Below, one piece after another: positions 15,677 to 22,109 of a stretch of 22,109 nt of DNA. Made by a program: the position numbers and the translations under genes. Source of the stretch: Burkholderiaceae bacterium (GTDB taxonomy: Bacteria > Pseudomonadota > Gammaproteobacteria > Burkholderiales > Burkholderiaceae_C); contig JAISNB010000124.1 of the NCBI GenBank assembly GCA_031276435.1, positions 1-22,109 on the forward strand. The letters run 5' to 3'. Positions within the stretch are counted from its first letter, which is position 1. Every line of letters starts with the position of its first letter. Under the pieces are notes generated by a model. It was given only the letters and a program-made list of their open reading frames with translations, did not search any database and was not told the origin of the DNA.

Positions 15677-17260
15677 TTATGCCGCCGTGGCGAGCGCGCT
15701 GCTGCGGATGAGGTAGTCGAACGCGCCGAGCGCCGCCGTCGCGCCCGAGCCAGCGGCAATGACGATTTGCTTGTACGGCGTGGTGCTGCAATCGCCCGCC
15801 GCGAACACGCCGGGCACGCTGGTGGCGCCCCGGGCGTCGGTCACGATCTCGCCAAAGCGCGTGCGCTCCACCGCGCTGCCCAGCCACTCGGTGTTGGGCA
15901 CCAGGCCGATTTGCACGAATACGCCTTCAAGGGGCACCTTGATTTCTTCGCCGCTGTCGCGCCGTTTGAAATTCAGGCCGTTGACCTTGCCGTCCGCACC
16001 GGTGATTTCGGTGGTTTGCGCGTTGGTGTGGATGTCCACGTTGGGCAGGCTTTTGAGCTTTTCGATCAGTACGGCATCGGCTTTCATTTCGGGCAGGAAT
16101 TCCAGCACGGTTACGTGGCGCACCACGCCAGCGAGGTCTATGGCGGCTTCGACGCCGGAGTTGCCGCCGCCAATGACGGCCACGTTCTTGCCTTTGAACA
16201 GCGGGCCGTCGCAGTGCGGGCAATAGGCCACGCCCTTGGTTTTGTATTCCTGCTCGCCGGGGACGTTGACGTTGCGCCAGCGCGCGCCGGTGGAGACGAT
16301 GACGGCGCGGCTTTGCAGGCGACCGCCGTTGCCCAGCCTGACCTCGATGAGGCCGCCCGCAGAGGCGGCAGGCACCAGGGCTGTGACTTGCTGCGCCGTC
16401 ATGACGTCCACATCGTAGCTGCGCACGTGCGCTTCCAACGCGGCGGCGTATTGCGGCCCTTCGGTGTGGAGCGTGCCGGGGTAGTTGGCGATGTCCAGGG
16501 TGTCGTTGACCTGGCCGCCAAAGCGTTCGGCCACCACGCCGGTGCGGATGCCTTTGCGCGCGGCGTACACCGCGGCCGTGGCGCCAGCGGGGCCGCTGCC
16601 GATGACGAGCACGTCAAACGGCGCTTTGGCCGAGAGCTTTTCGGCATCGCGCCTGGCCGCGCCGGTGTCCACTTTTTGCAGGATTTCTTCCAGCGTCGTG
16701 CGACCGTTGGCAAAGTATTGTCCATTGAGGTAGACCGTGGGCACGCCCATGATTTCGCGCGCTTCGATCTCGCTTTGGAACAGGCCGCCGTCGATGACGG
16801 TGACTTTGATTCTGGGGTTGTGGATGGCCATGAGCGCAAGCGCCTGCACCACGTCGGGGCAGTTGTGGCAGGACAGGCTCATGTAGACCTCGAAGGCCAG
16901 ATCCTGCGCAGGTTCCAGCGCCTGGATTTGCGCCAGCACGTCGGCATCCACTTTGGGCGCGTGGCCGCCCGTCCACAGCAGGGCCAGCACCAGTGAGGTG
17001 AATTCGTGCCCGAGCGGAATGGCGGCAAAGCGCAGCCCCGTGGCGCTGCCCTTGCGTTGCAGCGTGAAAGAGGGCTTGCGCGCGTCTTGTCCGTCGGTGC
17101 GCAGCGTGATCTTGTCGGCGCGCATGGCGGCAATTTCCTGGAGCAGTTCGGCCAGTTCCCCGGATTTGTCGCCGCCATCGAGCGAGGCGACGATCTCGAA
17201 CGGCTCGCTCACACGTTGCAGGTAGGCTGCCAACTGGGTTTTGAGGTCGTTGTCCAACAT
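15677..17260 (-). CDS. ahpF: Alkyl hydroperoxide reductase subunit F (NADH:peroxiredoxin reductase)
   Basis: Flavoprotein that passes electrons from NADH to AhpC, 527 residues (E. coli AhpF about 520). The N-terminal thioredoxin-like double domain has the redox pair CHNC at about residues 131-134. The thioredoxin-reductase-like part begins at DVLVIGSGPAGATAAVYAAR (about 216-235, FAD site). It has the second disulfide CPHC at about 347-350, the NADH site VIGGGNSGVEAA near 362 and GVFAAGDC near the end. All catalytic cysteines are present. Start ATG 17260 is chosen for its AAGGAG ten bases upstream and for family length; the frame is open further upstream but without homology. It lies 219 bases after ahpC on the same strand, separated by a terminator and a hairpin, so it is probably expressed by read-through. 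Confidence 0.96.
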   Translation of the reverse strand: MLDNDLKTQLAAYLQRVSEPFEIVASLDGGDKSGELAELLQEIAAMRADKITLRTDGQDARKPSFTLQRKGSATGLRFAAIPLGHEFTSLVLALLWTGGHAPKVDADVLAQIQALEPAQDLAFEVYMSLSCHNCPDVVQALALMAIHNPRIKVTVIDGGLFQSEIEAREIMGVPTVYLNGQYFANGRTTLEEILQKVDTGAARRDAEKLSAKAPFDVLVIGSGPAGATAAVYAARKGIRTGVVAERFGGQVNDTLDIANYPGTLHTEGPQYAAALEAHVRSYDVDVMTAQQVTALVPAASAGGLIEVRLGNGGRLQSRAVIVSTGARWRNVNVPGEQEYKTKGVAYCPHCDGPLFKGKNVAVIGGGNSGVEAAIDLAGVVRHVTVLEFLPEMKADAVLIEKLKSLPNVDIHTNAQTTEITGADGKVNGLNFKRRDSGEEIKVPLEGVFVQIGLVPNTEWLGSAVERTRFGEIVTDARGATSVPGVFAAGDCSTTPYKQIVIAAGSGATAALGAFDYLIRSSALATAA

Positions 17261-17290
17261 GATGAGATGACTCCTTGAAACAAAACTTGC

Positions 17291-17311
17291 CGCGCCGCGC
17301 ATGGCGGCGCG
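17291..17311 (-). promoter_or_regulatory. GC hairpin just upstream of the ahpF ribosome-binding site
   Basis: CGCGCCGC and GCGGCGCG form an 8-bp perfect stem with a 5-base loop, about 14 bases from the AAGGAG of ahpF. Only a broken T-rich stretch follows (AAGTTTTGTTT on the minus strand), so it may be a weak second terminator, a 5'-end stabiliser or a processing boundary. Confidence 0.5.
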
Positions 17312-17373
17312 CGATTCGGGGGATCGGGACGCGCCTGGGAAAAGCATGCAGCGTGCCCCGCGCCAGAATCCTG

Positions 17374-17417
17374 AAGAAAAAAAGCCAGGCGGCAAGGTGT
17401 TGCCCCGCCGCCTGGCT
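17374..17417 (-). terminator. Intrinsic terminator between ahpC and ahpF
   Basis: On the minus strand, AGCCAGGCGGC and GCCGCCTGGCT (17407-17417 with 17383-17393) form an 11-bp perfect stem with a 13-base loop. It is followed directly by a seven-base T-run and CTTC. It lies about 60 bases after the ahpC stop. Confidence 0.85.
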
Positions 17418-17479
17418 GTCAGAGGGGGCGTCAACAACGCCCACAGGGAGGTGTGATGCGGTGCTGCTGCGGCCCGGGT

Positions 17480-18046
17480 TCAGATTTTGCCAACCAGATC
17501 CAGCGAGGGCTTCAGCGTTTTTTCGCCTTCTTTCCACTTGGCGGGGCAGACTTCGCCCGGGTGGCTGGCCACGTACTGGGCCGCCTTGACCTTGCGCAGC
17601 ATTTCGGCAGCGTCGCGGCCAATGCCGTTGTCGTGGATTTCGTACAGCTTGATCTGGCCTTCGGGGTTGACCAGGAAGGAGCCGCGCAGCGCCAAGCCTT
17701 CTTCCTCGATCAGCACGTCGAAGTTGCGGGTGATGGTGCCGGTGGGGTCGCCAAGCATGACGTACTTGACTTTCTTGATGGCCTCTGAAGTGTCGTGCCA
17801 GGCCTTGTGCGCGAAATGGGTGTCGGTGGAAACCGAGTAGATTTCCACGCCCAGTTTCTGGAATTCGGCGTACTTGTCGGCCAGGTCTTCCAGCTCGGTG
17901 GGGCACACGAAGGTGAAGTCCGCCGGGTAGAACACCACCAGCGACCATTTGCCCTTGAGCGATTGGTCGGTGACTTCAAAAAAGCCCTTGCCAGCCTGGA
18001 AAGCCTGGGTTTTGAACGGTTTGATTTGCGTGTTGATGAGAGACAT
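17480..18046 (-). CDS. ahpC: Alkyl hydroperoxide reductase subunit C (typical 2-Cys peroxiredoxin)
   Basis: Cytosolic peroxiredoxin that reduces H2O2, organic peroxides and peroxynitrite and is recycled by AhpF. The protein is 188 residues, the usual length for the AhpC1 type. The peroxidatic Cys lies in PADFTFVCPTE (about 48) and the resolving Cys in GEVCPAKW (about 167). The active-site Thr and Arg are also present (FTFVCPT and LRGSFLV). The ATG at 18046 has a strong AAGGAG nine bases upstream. A palindrome overlapping the -10 element upstream implies redox or metal regulation. A terminator follows, before ahpF. This fits the usual large excess of AhpC over AhpF. Confidence 0.97.
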   Translation of the reverse strand: MSLINTQIKPFKTQAFQAGKGFFEVTDQSLKGKWSLVVFYPADFTFVCPTELEDLADKYAEFQKLGVEIYSVSTDTHFAHKAWHDTSEAIKKVKYVMLGDPTGTITRNFDVLIEEEGLALRGSFLVNPEGQIKLYEIHDNGIGRDAAEMLRKVKAAQYVASHPGEVCPAKWKEGEKTLKPSLDLVGKI

Positions 18047-18114
18047 TCTCGATTACTCCTTGGTCAGTGGTTGATAAGCGGGTTGATCGGTGCTGGATGA
18101 CCGTCGATGGACGA

Positions 18115-18132
18115 ATTATAGGTTTAACCTAT
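18115..18132 (-). promoter_or_regulatory. ahpC promoter -10 overlapped by an OxyR-half-site-like palindrome
   Basis: The minus strand has TATAAT (18115-18120), about 70 bases before the ahpC ATG. Overlapping it is the perfect 15-bp palindrome ATAGGTTTAACCTAT (18118-18132), which fits ATAG-n7-CTAT, the two-half-site unit of OxyR operators, with T and A at the inner positions. No second good unit lies at the canonical 22-base offset. Its position over the -10 suggests repression rather than activation. No good -35 is seen. The rest of the gap to the next gene (18170-18348) shows nothing recognisable. Confidence 0.6.
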
Positions 18133-18152
18133 CAATTTCATGATTCATTTTT

Positions 18153-18169
18153 CCTAAACTATGTTTAGG
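18153..18169. promoter_or_regulatory. Second palindrome in the ahpC upstream region
   Basis: CCTAAACTATGTTTAGG is a 7-bp perfect inverted repeat with a 3-base centre, centred 36 bases upstream of the first palindrome. Its location, about -35 to -50 relative to the likely transcription start, suits an activator. Its identity is unknown. Confidence 0.5.
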
Positions 18170-18348
18170 CGCAGACTATGAAGCCCCCAGCAGCGAGCAG
18201 TGAGCATACCCGGCTTGAATGCCATTTGTTTCTTTGGGGATATGGGCGCGCCGGGACGGGTTTTCCGCGCAGGCAGCGCCACGGGGCTTGCGCGCATCAC
18301 GCCCGCAACGCGACGGGTGGCGGGCGCGCAGCGGGGGCGGTAAAAAGC

Positions 18349-19443
18349 TCAGTGGCGGAACAGGCCAGCCAGGTGGCGCCGGTCGCGTCGGTCTTTCCAG
18401 TGCCAGACTTCGCGGCCTTCCAGCGCCAGCGGCCCCCAGGTGGCCAGGGCGCAGCCGCTGCCGGTTTGCATGGCGCGCAGGCCGGATGTGTCCAGTGGCG
18501 CGCGCGCGAAGGTGCCGCCAGCCAGCGCGGTGCGCAGGTTGGCCTCAAGCACCTGGCCCAGTTGCAGCGGCGCGCGGGTGGGGACGATGAAAACCTGGCG
18601 GTGGCTTTCGCTTTGCAGCCGCTCGTTGACCACCGGGTGGCCGTCGTCGGAGGCCTGCATTCCGGTGTGCAGCAGCCACGCCGGGCGAGTCGGCGGCGGC
18701 ATCATGATGGGGGCGTCGCACGCCAGGCGCGCGCCAGAGGACAGGTGCAGCTCGCGCCCGTCGAGCGCCACGCAGTTGTCGGGCAACAGGGTGATGCCGG
18801 TTTGCCTGAACTTTGCCAGCACCTTGCGTTGCAGCACGGGCGGCTCGCCGGGCAGGAACTGGGCCGCTCCGGTGACCAGCGCGACGCGCGATCCATGCGG
18901 CGCGGCCAGCACGCTGGCGCAGGCCAGCGCGATTTCGGCGGCGGCGCGGCCATTGCCGATGACGGCCACTTGCAGCGCGCGCTGCTGCGCCAGCGCGCGC
19001 ACTTGCGGCCACAGGTGCACAAAGTTTTCCAGTGGCCACATGAACAGGGCGCCCTGCCGCGCGCCGGGGGTCTGGCGCTCGAGCAGATCACGGTCCACCA
19101 CGGGATCGCAGTCGATGGAGAGCACGTCGTAGGCCAGCGCGTCGCCCGAGGTGAGCTGGATGCGGCGCGCCGCGACATCGAGCGTGTGCACATTGCCAAG
19201 GGCCAGGCGCACGCCCGCGGCCTGGGCCAGCGGCTCCAGCGGTTTGCGGATGTCATCAAGCGTGTAGTCGCCCGCCACGTAGCCGGGCACCATGGCGCGG
19301 TCGATGTAGTGGGTGTGCGGCGCAACCAGTGTGACGCCAAGCGCGCCCTTGCCCTGGCGGGCCAGTCCGCCCAGAACCTGCAAGTTGGCGCGGCCAGCGC
19401 CGAGCAGAACCAGATGCTTGTTGGACGCGGTAAGGGTCGTCAT
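18349..19443 (-). CDS. FAD/NAD(P)-dependent oxidoreductase (SelD-N-terminal-like, stand-alone)
   Basis: Predicted two-dinucleotide-binding-domain flavoprotein of 364 residues. The N-terminal Rossmann motif HLVLLGAGRANLQVLGGLAR (about 10-29) and HTHYIDRAMVPGYVAGDYTL (about 43-62) match the pattern of NDH-2-like proteins that are often fused to, or neighbours of, selenide-water dikinase (usual form YSGMLPGWVAGHY). A second nucleotide-binding motif, VAVIGNGRAAAEIALA, is near 160. SelD is not in the window. The usual Gly-Gly-Gly-His after the first strand is Gly-Ala-Gly-Arg here, so this may be a diverged paralogue. No redox CxxC is present, and the electron acceptor is unknown. ATG 19443 is the start used; no clear ribosome-binding site is seen. 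It is 60 bases downstream of ftsY on the same strand, so the two are probably co-transcribed. Confidence 0.7.
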   Translation of the reverse strand: MTTLTASNKHLVLLGAGRANLQVLGGLARQGKGALGVTLVAPHTHYIDRAMVPGYVAGDYTLDDIRKPLEPLAQAAGVRLALGNVHTLDVAARRIQLTSGDALAYDVLSIDCDPVVDRDLLERQTPGARQGALFMWPLENFVHLWPQVRALAQQRALQVAVIGNGRAAAEIALACASVLAAPHGSRVALVTGAAQFLPGEPPVLQRKVLAKFRQTGITLLPDNCVALDGRELHLSSGARLACDAPIMMPPPTRPAWLLHTGMQASDDGHPVVNERLQSESHRQVFIVPTRAPLQLGQVLEANLRTALAGGTFARAPLDTSGLRAMQTGSGCALATWGPLALEGREVWHWKDRRDRRHLAGLFRH

Positions 19444-19503
19444 GGGGCAAGTGTATTGCTTGGCGGCGCGGGTGTATTTTGACCGATGCCGCGCCGCCGC
19501 CGC

Positions 19504-20625
19504 TCAAAGACCGAGCAGCGCCTGCGCGAACTCGCGGGCGCGAAAGGTTTGCAGGTCTTCAATTTGTTCACCCACGCCGATGAAGTACACGGGAATCGGC
19601 TTTTCGCGCGCAATGGCGCACAGCACGCCGCCCTTGGCGGTGCCGTCGAGCTTGGTGACGATCAGGCCGGTAAGGGCGATGGCGTCGTCGAACGCCCTGA
19701 CTTGCGCCAGCGCGTTTTGCCCGGTGTTGCCGTCGATGACCAGCAGCGCCTCGTGCGGGGCCGTGGCGTCGGCCTTGGTGACGACGCGGCGGATTTTGCC
19801 GAGTTCTTCCATCAGGTGTTTCTGGCTGGGCAGGCGGCCCGCGGTATCGACCAGCACCACGTCCTTGTGGCGCGCGCGGCCAGCGGCCACGGCGTCGAAG
19901 CTGATGGCCGAGGGGTCGGCGCCCTGCTGGCTGATGATTTCGACCTGGGTGCGCCCGGCCCAGACGGCCAGTTGCTCGCGCGCGGCGGCGCGGAAGGTGT
20001 CGGCGGCGGCCAGCAGCACGCTGGCTCCGGCGTCGGCCAGGTGGCGCGTGAGTTTGCCGATGGACGTGGTTTTGCCTGCGCCGTTGACGCCAGCCACCAT
20101 GATGACGGTGGGGTGGTATGCGCCCACGACCAGGGTTTTTTCCAGCGGCGCGAGCAAATCGGCAACGGCATCGGCCAGCAGTGCGCGCACTTGCTGCGCC
20201 TCGGTGGCGCGCGCCTGCTTGACGCGGCGGCGCAAGTCGTCGAGCAGGTACTGCGTGGCCGAGACACCGGCATCAGCCAGCAGCAGCGCGGTTTCCAGCT
20301 CTTCATACAGGGCTTCGTCGATTTGCGCGCCGGTGAAAGCGGTGCTGAGGCCCGCGCCGGTTTTTTTCAGGCCGGTTTTCAGCCGGTCGAGCCAGCCGCC
20401 GCGCGCGTTTGCGGTTTGGGCGGCGGGCACTGGCAGTGGCACTTCAGCGGGCGCGGCTTCGGGCACTGTACTTGGCGCTGCGCTTTCTGGCGCGGCCAGC
20501 GCGTGCGCTTCGGGCGTGGCGCTTTCGCTTGCTGCTGCGTCGCTTGCGTGCTCTGGCACAACGACGGGCGTCGCAAACGCCGGATCGGCGGCGCTGGGGG
20601 TTTTTCGGCGGAAAAAGCTGAACAT
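19504..20625 (-). CDS. ftsY: Signal recognition particle receptor FtsY
   Basis: SRP-receptor GTPase that docks ribosome-SRP complexes at the inner membrane for co-translational insertion. The protein is 373 residues. The N-terminus MFSFFRRK is a short membrane-binding amphipathic segment, followed by an Ala/Pro/Glu-rich A-domain (about 10-75) far shorter than in E. coli. The N domain starts near WLDRLKTGLKKTGAGL (78-93). The G domain has the P-loop GVNGAGKTTSIGKL (about 179-192), DTFRAAAREQL (209-219), DTAGRL (260-265) and TKLDGTAKGG (324-333). Start ATG 20625 fits the family; an upstream in-frame extension would give Arg-rich sequence unlike FtsY. It is transcribed divergently from lgt across 188 bases in which I see no clear signal. 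Confidence 0.95.
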   Translation of the reverse strand: MFSFFRRKTPSAADPAFATPVVVPEHASDAAASESATPEAHALAAPESAAPSTVPEAAPAEVPLPVPAAQTANARGGWLDRLKTGLKKTGAGLSTAFTGAQIDEALYEELETALLLADAGVSATQYLLDDLRRRVKQARATEAQQVRALLADAVADLLAPLEKTLVVGAYHPTVIMVAGVNGAGKTTSIGKLTRHLADAGASVLLAAADTFRAAAREQLAVWAGRTQVEIISQQGADPSAISFDAVAAGRARHKDVVLVDTAGRLPSQKHLMEELGKIRRVVTKADATAPHEALLVIDGNTGQNALAQVRAFDDAIALTGLIVTKLDGTAKGGVLCAIAREKPIPVYFIGVGEQIEDLQTFRAREFAQALLGL

Positions 20626-20813
20626 GGCAATGGGAAACTGGATGGCAATTCTATGCACGGCCCGTGGCGTCAAGCGCCGGTGTCGCGCCGGGTGCTGGCG
20701 CGCGCGCCGCGCGCGATCTTGCAGCCAGGGTTTCGGATGTGACGGGGCAGGCGCAAGGCATGGAGCATTGTCGTTGATGCGGCGCGCGCCGCAATCCATG
20801 CACAATGGCCGCC

Positions 20814-21674
20814 ATGCTGAAATACCCCGACATCGATCCCGTTGTTTTCCAGATCGGCCCCTTTCAGGCGGGCGCCTTGCAGATCGGCCCGTGGGCCGTG
20901 CACTGGTACGGCGTCACCTATCTGGTGGCGTTTGCAATGTTCTACGGACTGGCTTGCCTGCGGCTCAGGCACACGCCGTATGCGTCAATTGCGCGGCCAT
21001 CGCCCTGGAGCCGGCGCGACGTGGAGGACTTGCTCTTCTATGGCGTACTGGGCGTGATCGCGGGCGGGCGCGCGGGCTACTGTCTGTTCTACAAACCAGC
21101 TTATTACCTGGCGCATCCGCTGGAAATCTTTGCCATCTGGCAAGGCGGCATGAGCTTTCATGGCGGCATGCTGGGCGTGATTGTGGCCATGGCGCTGTGG
21201 GCACGCTGGCGCACCCGCCCGTGGCTGGAAGTGACGGATTTCATCGCGCCGTGCGTGCCCGTGGGCCTGGCCAGTGGCCGCATTGGCAACTTCATCAATG
21301 GCGAACTGTGGGGGCGCGTGGCCGATGCGTCGCTGCCCTGGGCCATGGTGTTTCCGGGTGCCGGGCCGCAGCCACGCCACCCGTCGCAGATTTACCAGTT
21401 TCTGCTGGAAGGGCTGCTGCTGTTCGCCCTGCTGTGGCTGTACGCGCGCCAGCCGCGCAAACTGGGGCAGGCAAGCGGCGCGTTCCTGACCGGCTACGGC
21501 GTGCTGCGCTTTGTGGCGGAATATTTCCGCGAGCCTGACGCCTATCTGGGCTTGCAAGCGCTGAACCTATCGCGCGGGCAGTGGCTGTGCGTGCCCATGG
21601 TGATTGCGGGCGCGCTGATGTGGGCCTGGGCGACATGGCGGCGCGACGCGCGAATGACCAGTGATCGCCAGTGA
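20814..21674 (+). CDS. lgt: Prolipoprotein diacylglyceryl transferase
   Basis: Integral inner-membrane enzyme that moves diacylglycerol from phosphatidylglycerol to the lipobox Cys of prolipoproteins, the first step of lipoprotein maturation. The protein is 286 residues from ATG 20814 (MLKYPDIDPVVFQIGP); an ATG nine bases earlier is possible, but family members usually begin at this Met. About seven hydrophobic segments are visible. Hallmarks are WYGVTYLVAF, SFHGGMLG (essential His) and the signature GRIGNFINGELWGR, with the conserved Arg and Asn. It ends with YFREPD and RGQWLCVPM. Its product would process the NodT-like lipoprotein encoded at the left of the window. No terminator is apparent; repeats begin about 120 bases downstream. 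Confidence 0.95.
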   Translation: MLKYPDIDPVVFQIGPFQAGALQIGPWAVHWYGVTYLVAFAMFYGLACLRLRHTPYASIARPSPWSRRDVEDLLFYGVLGVIAGGRAGYCLFYKPAYYLAHPLEIFAIWQGGMSFHGGMLGVIVAMALWARWRTRPWLEVTDFIAPCVPVGLASGRIGNFINGELWGRVADASLPWAMVFPGAGPQPRHPSQIYQFLLEGLLLFALLWLYARQPRKLGQASGAFLTGYGVLRFVAEYFREPDAYLGLQALNLSRGQWLCVPMVIAGALMWAWATWRRDARMTSDRQ

Positions 21675-21792
21675 CGGTCGGTGAGCCGCGCCGCGCTTTT
21701 CCATTTATGGGTCAGAAGTGCCCCGGCAAGGGCGAGAGAGTGTGTCTTGCTACCACATTTCGGCGCGCAGCGCGAGCGCACACTGGGGACAG

Positions 21793-21830
21793 TGGATTAC
21801 CACGGGCCTGCGTGCGGCCCTCGCAATGAC
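21793..21830 (+). repeat. Family-B interspersed repeat, copy 6
   Basis: TGGATTACCACGGGCCTGCG followed by TGCGGCCCTCGCAATGAC; the core GGGCCTGCGTGCGGCCC is palindromic. Confidence 0.75.
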
Positions 21831-21851
21831 AGAAATTTGGGCGTGCGATTC

Positions 21852-21887
21852 GTCATTGCGAGGAGCGAAGTGACATAGCACAATCCA
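21852..21887 (-). repeat. Family-B interspersed repeat, copy 7
   Basis: GTCATTGCGAGGAGCGAAGT followed by GACATAGCACAATCCA. This is the GCGAGGAGCGAAG form of the core, inverted relative to its two neighbours. Confidence 0.75.
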
Positions 21888-21937
21888 TGCAACGGCTGAA
21901 TTTCTCAAAACACCGGAGCAGATTGCAAGGTTTCAAC

Positions 21938-21973
21938 TGGATTGCCACGTGCCCTGCGGGCACTCGCAATGAC
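21938..21973 (+). repeat. Family-B interspersed repeat, copy 8
   Basis: TGGATTGCCACGTGCCCTGC followed by GGGCACTCGCAATGAC. It is the inverse of copy 1 at 12854-12887, with only one or two differences, and is the best consensus example. Confidence 0.8.
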
Positions 21974-21999
21974 GCTTGTCTTCCTCTCTCCCTAAGAAT

Positions 22000-22109
22000 C
22001 TATCCGTAAATAATATTAACGGTCAACGGCACCTTGCGGAAGGCGATGATGGCCGCCGCGAGGTGGTTGAGGGCGAGGAAACTGCGTTCGAGCTTTTCGT
22101 AGCGCACGA
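22000..22109 (-). mobile_element. IS5-family transposase, C-terminal end (continues beyond window)
   Basis: The minus strand reads in from the right edge as VRYEKLERSFLALNHLAAAI, then IAFRKVPLTVNIIYG and TAG at 22000-22002. RYEKL-x-R-x-FLA-x-x-HLAAA is the usual C-terminal end of IS5-family DDE transposases. Only 35-36 residues are visible, so whether the element is intact cannot be judged. The IS terminus probably lies within about 10-20 bases of the stop. Confidence 0.75.

Larger units (their letters stand above)
21675..21999. other. Gene-free spacer with family-B repeats between lgt and the IS remnant
   Basis: About 325 bases with no credible gene. It holds three family-B elements (separately listed) with unique linkers. 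No tRNA, promoter or terminator is recognised. The CTAA at 21992-21995 just before the transposase stop region matches the preferred IS5-family target (YTAR), but the exact IS end cannot be fixed here. Confidence 0.6.

Noticed and set aside
18118..18154. Full tetrameric OxyR operator upstream of ahpC
   Set aside because: Only one ATAG-n7-CTAT unit is good; the position 22 bases upstream reads GGAA...TCAT and is a weak match.
18178..19482. Plus-strand open frame of 434 codons opposite the flavoprotein
   Set aside because: No recognisable motif and no ribosome-binding site; it mirrors a minus-strand gene with two Rossmann motifs.
19313..21538. Plus-strand open frame of 741 codons across ftsY and lgt
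   Set aside because: It crosses antisense to ftsY and out of frame with lgt, both of which have full family signatures; it is a product of GC-rich codon bias.

Overview
The window is GC-rich chromosomal DNA from a Gram-negative bacterium, most likely a betaproteobacterium of the order Burkholderiales and plausibly Comamonadaceae. The evidence is gene content and order: argH diverging from an AlgZ/AlgR-type two-component pair that is followed by hemC-hemD-hemX-hemY, plus ahpC/ahpF, ftsY and lgt, in high-GC coding sequence with short intergenic gaps. The family assignment is inference; there is no rRNA gene here to confirm it.

Layout. Positions 1-4693 (minus strand) hold a tripartite efflux operon read macA, macB, then a NodT-type outer-membrane lipoprotein that is cut by the left edge a few codons before its end. 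Positions 4958-6436 (minus) hold argH with a likely intrinsic terminator. Positions 6558-12776 (plus) carry a sensor kinase and LytTR response regulator that overlap, followed by the tetrapyrrole genes hemC, hemD, hemX and hemY. Positions 12777-13712 contain no gene and are a mosaic of short interspersed palindromic repeats of two families (A and B below), with longer blocks duplicated inside the mosaic. Positions 13713-14645 (minus) encode a secreted, probably lectin-like, IPTL-CTERM surface protein. Directly upstream lie an extended -10 promoter and twelve perfect copies of a 7-bp repeat, GCCGATT. Positions 14646-15676 are otherwise non-coding: an AT-rich leader, an unidentified hairpin-rich block and more repeats. 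Positions 15677-18046 (minus) hold ahpC and ahpF, separated by an intrinsic terminator and a second hairpin. Positions 18349-20625 (minus) hold an FAD-dependent oxidoreductase and ftsY. Positions 20814-21674 (plus) hold lgt. The right end has three more family-B repeats and the C-terminal end of an IS5-like transposase that runs off the window.

Most of the window is conserved housekeeping: arginine synthesis, haem synthesis, peroxide defence, SRP-dependent targeting, lipoprotein maturation and efflux. The accessory part is 12.8-15.6 kb. The strongest candidate for something undescribed is the surface-protein locus. Its heptanucleotide tract sits immediately upstream of a good -10 element. The tract also lies between a well-placed Shine-Dalgarno/ATG and the body of the gene, in a reading frame that joins the gene only if the copy number changes from 12 to 10, 13 or 16. 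This is the architecture expected of a phase-variable adhesin, either at the promoter (as with the 7-bp repeats of Haemophilus influenzae hmw1A/hmw2A) or by translational frameshift. All of this was read by eye from the sequence, with no database comparison.
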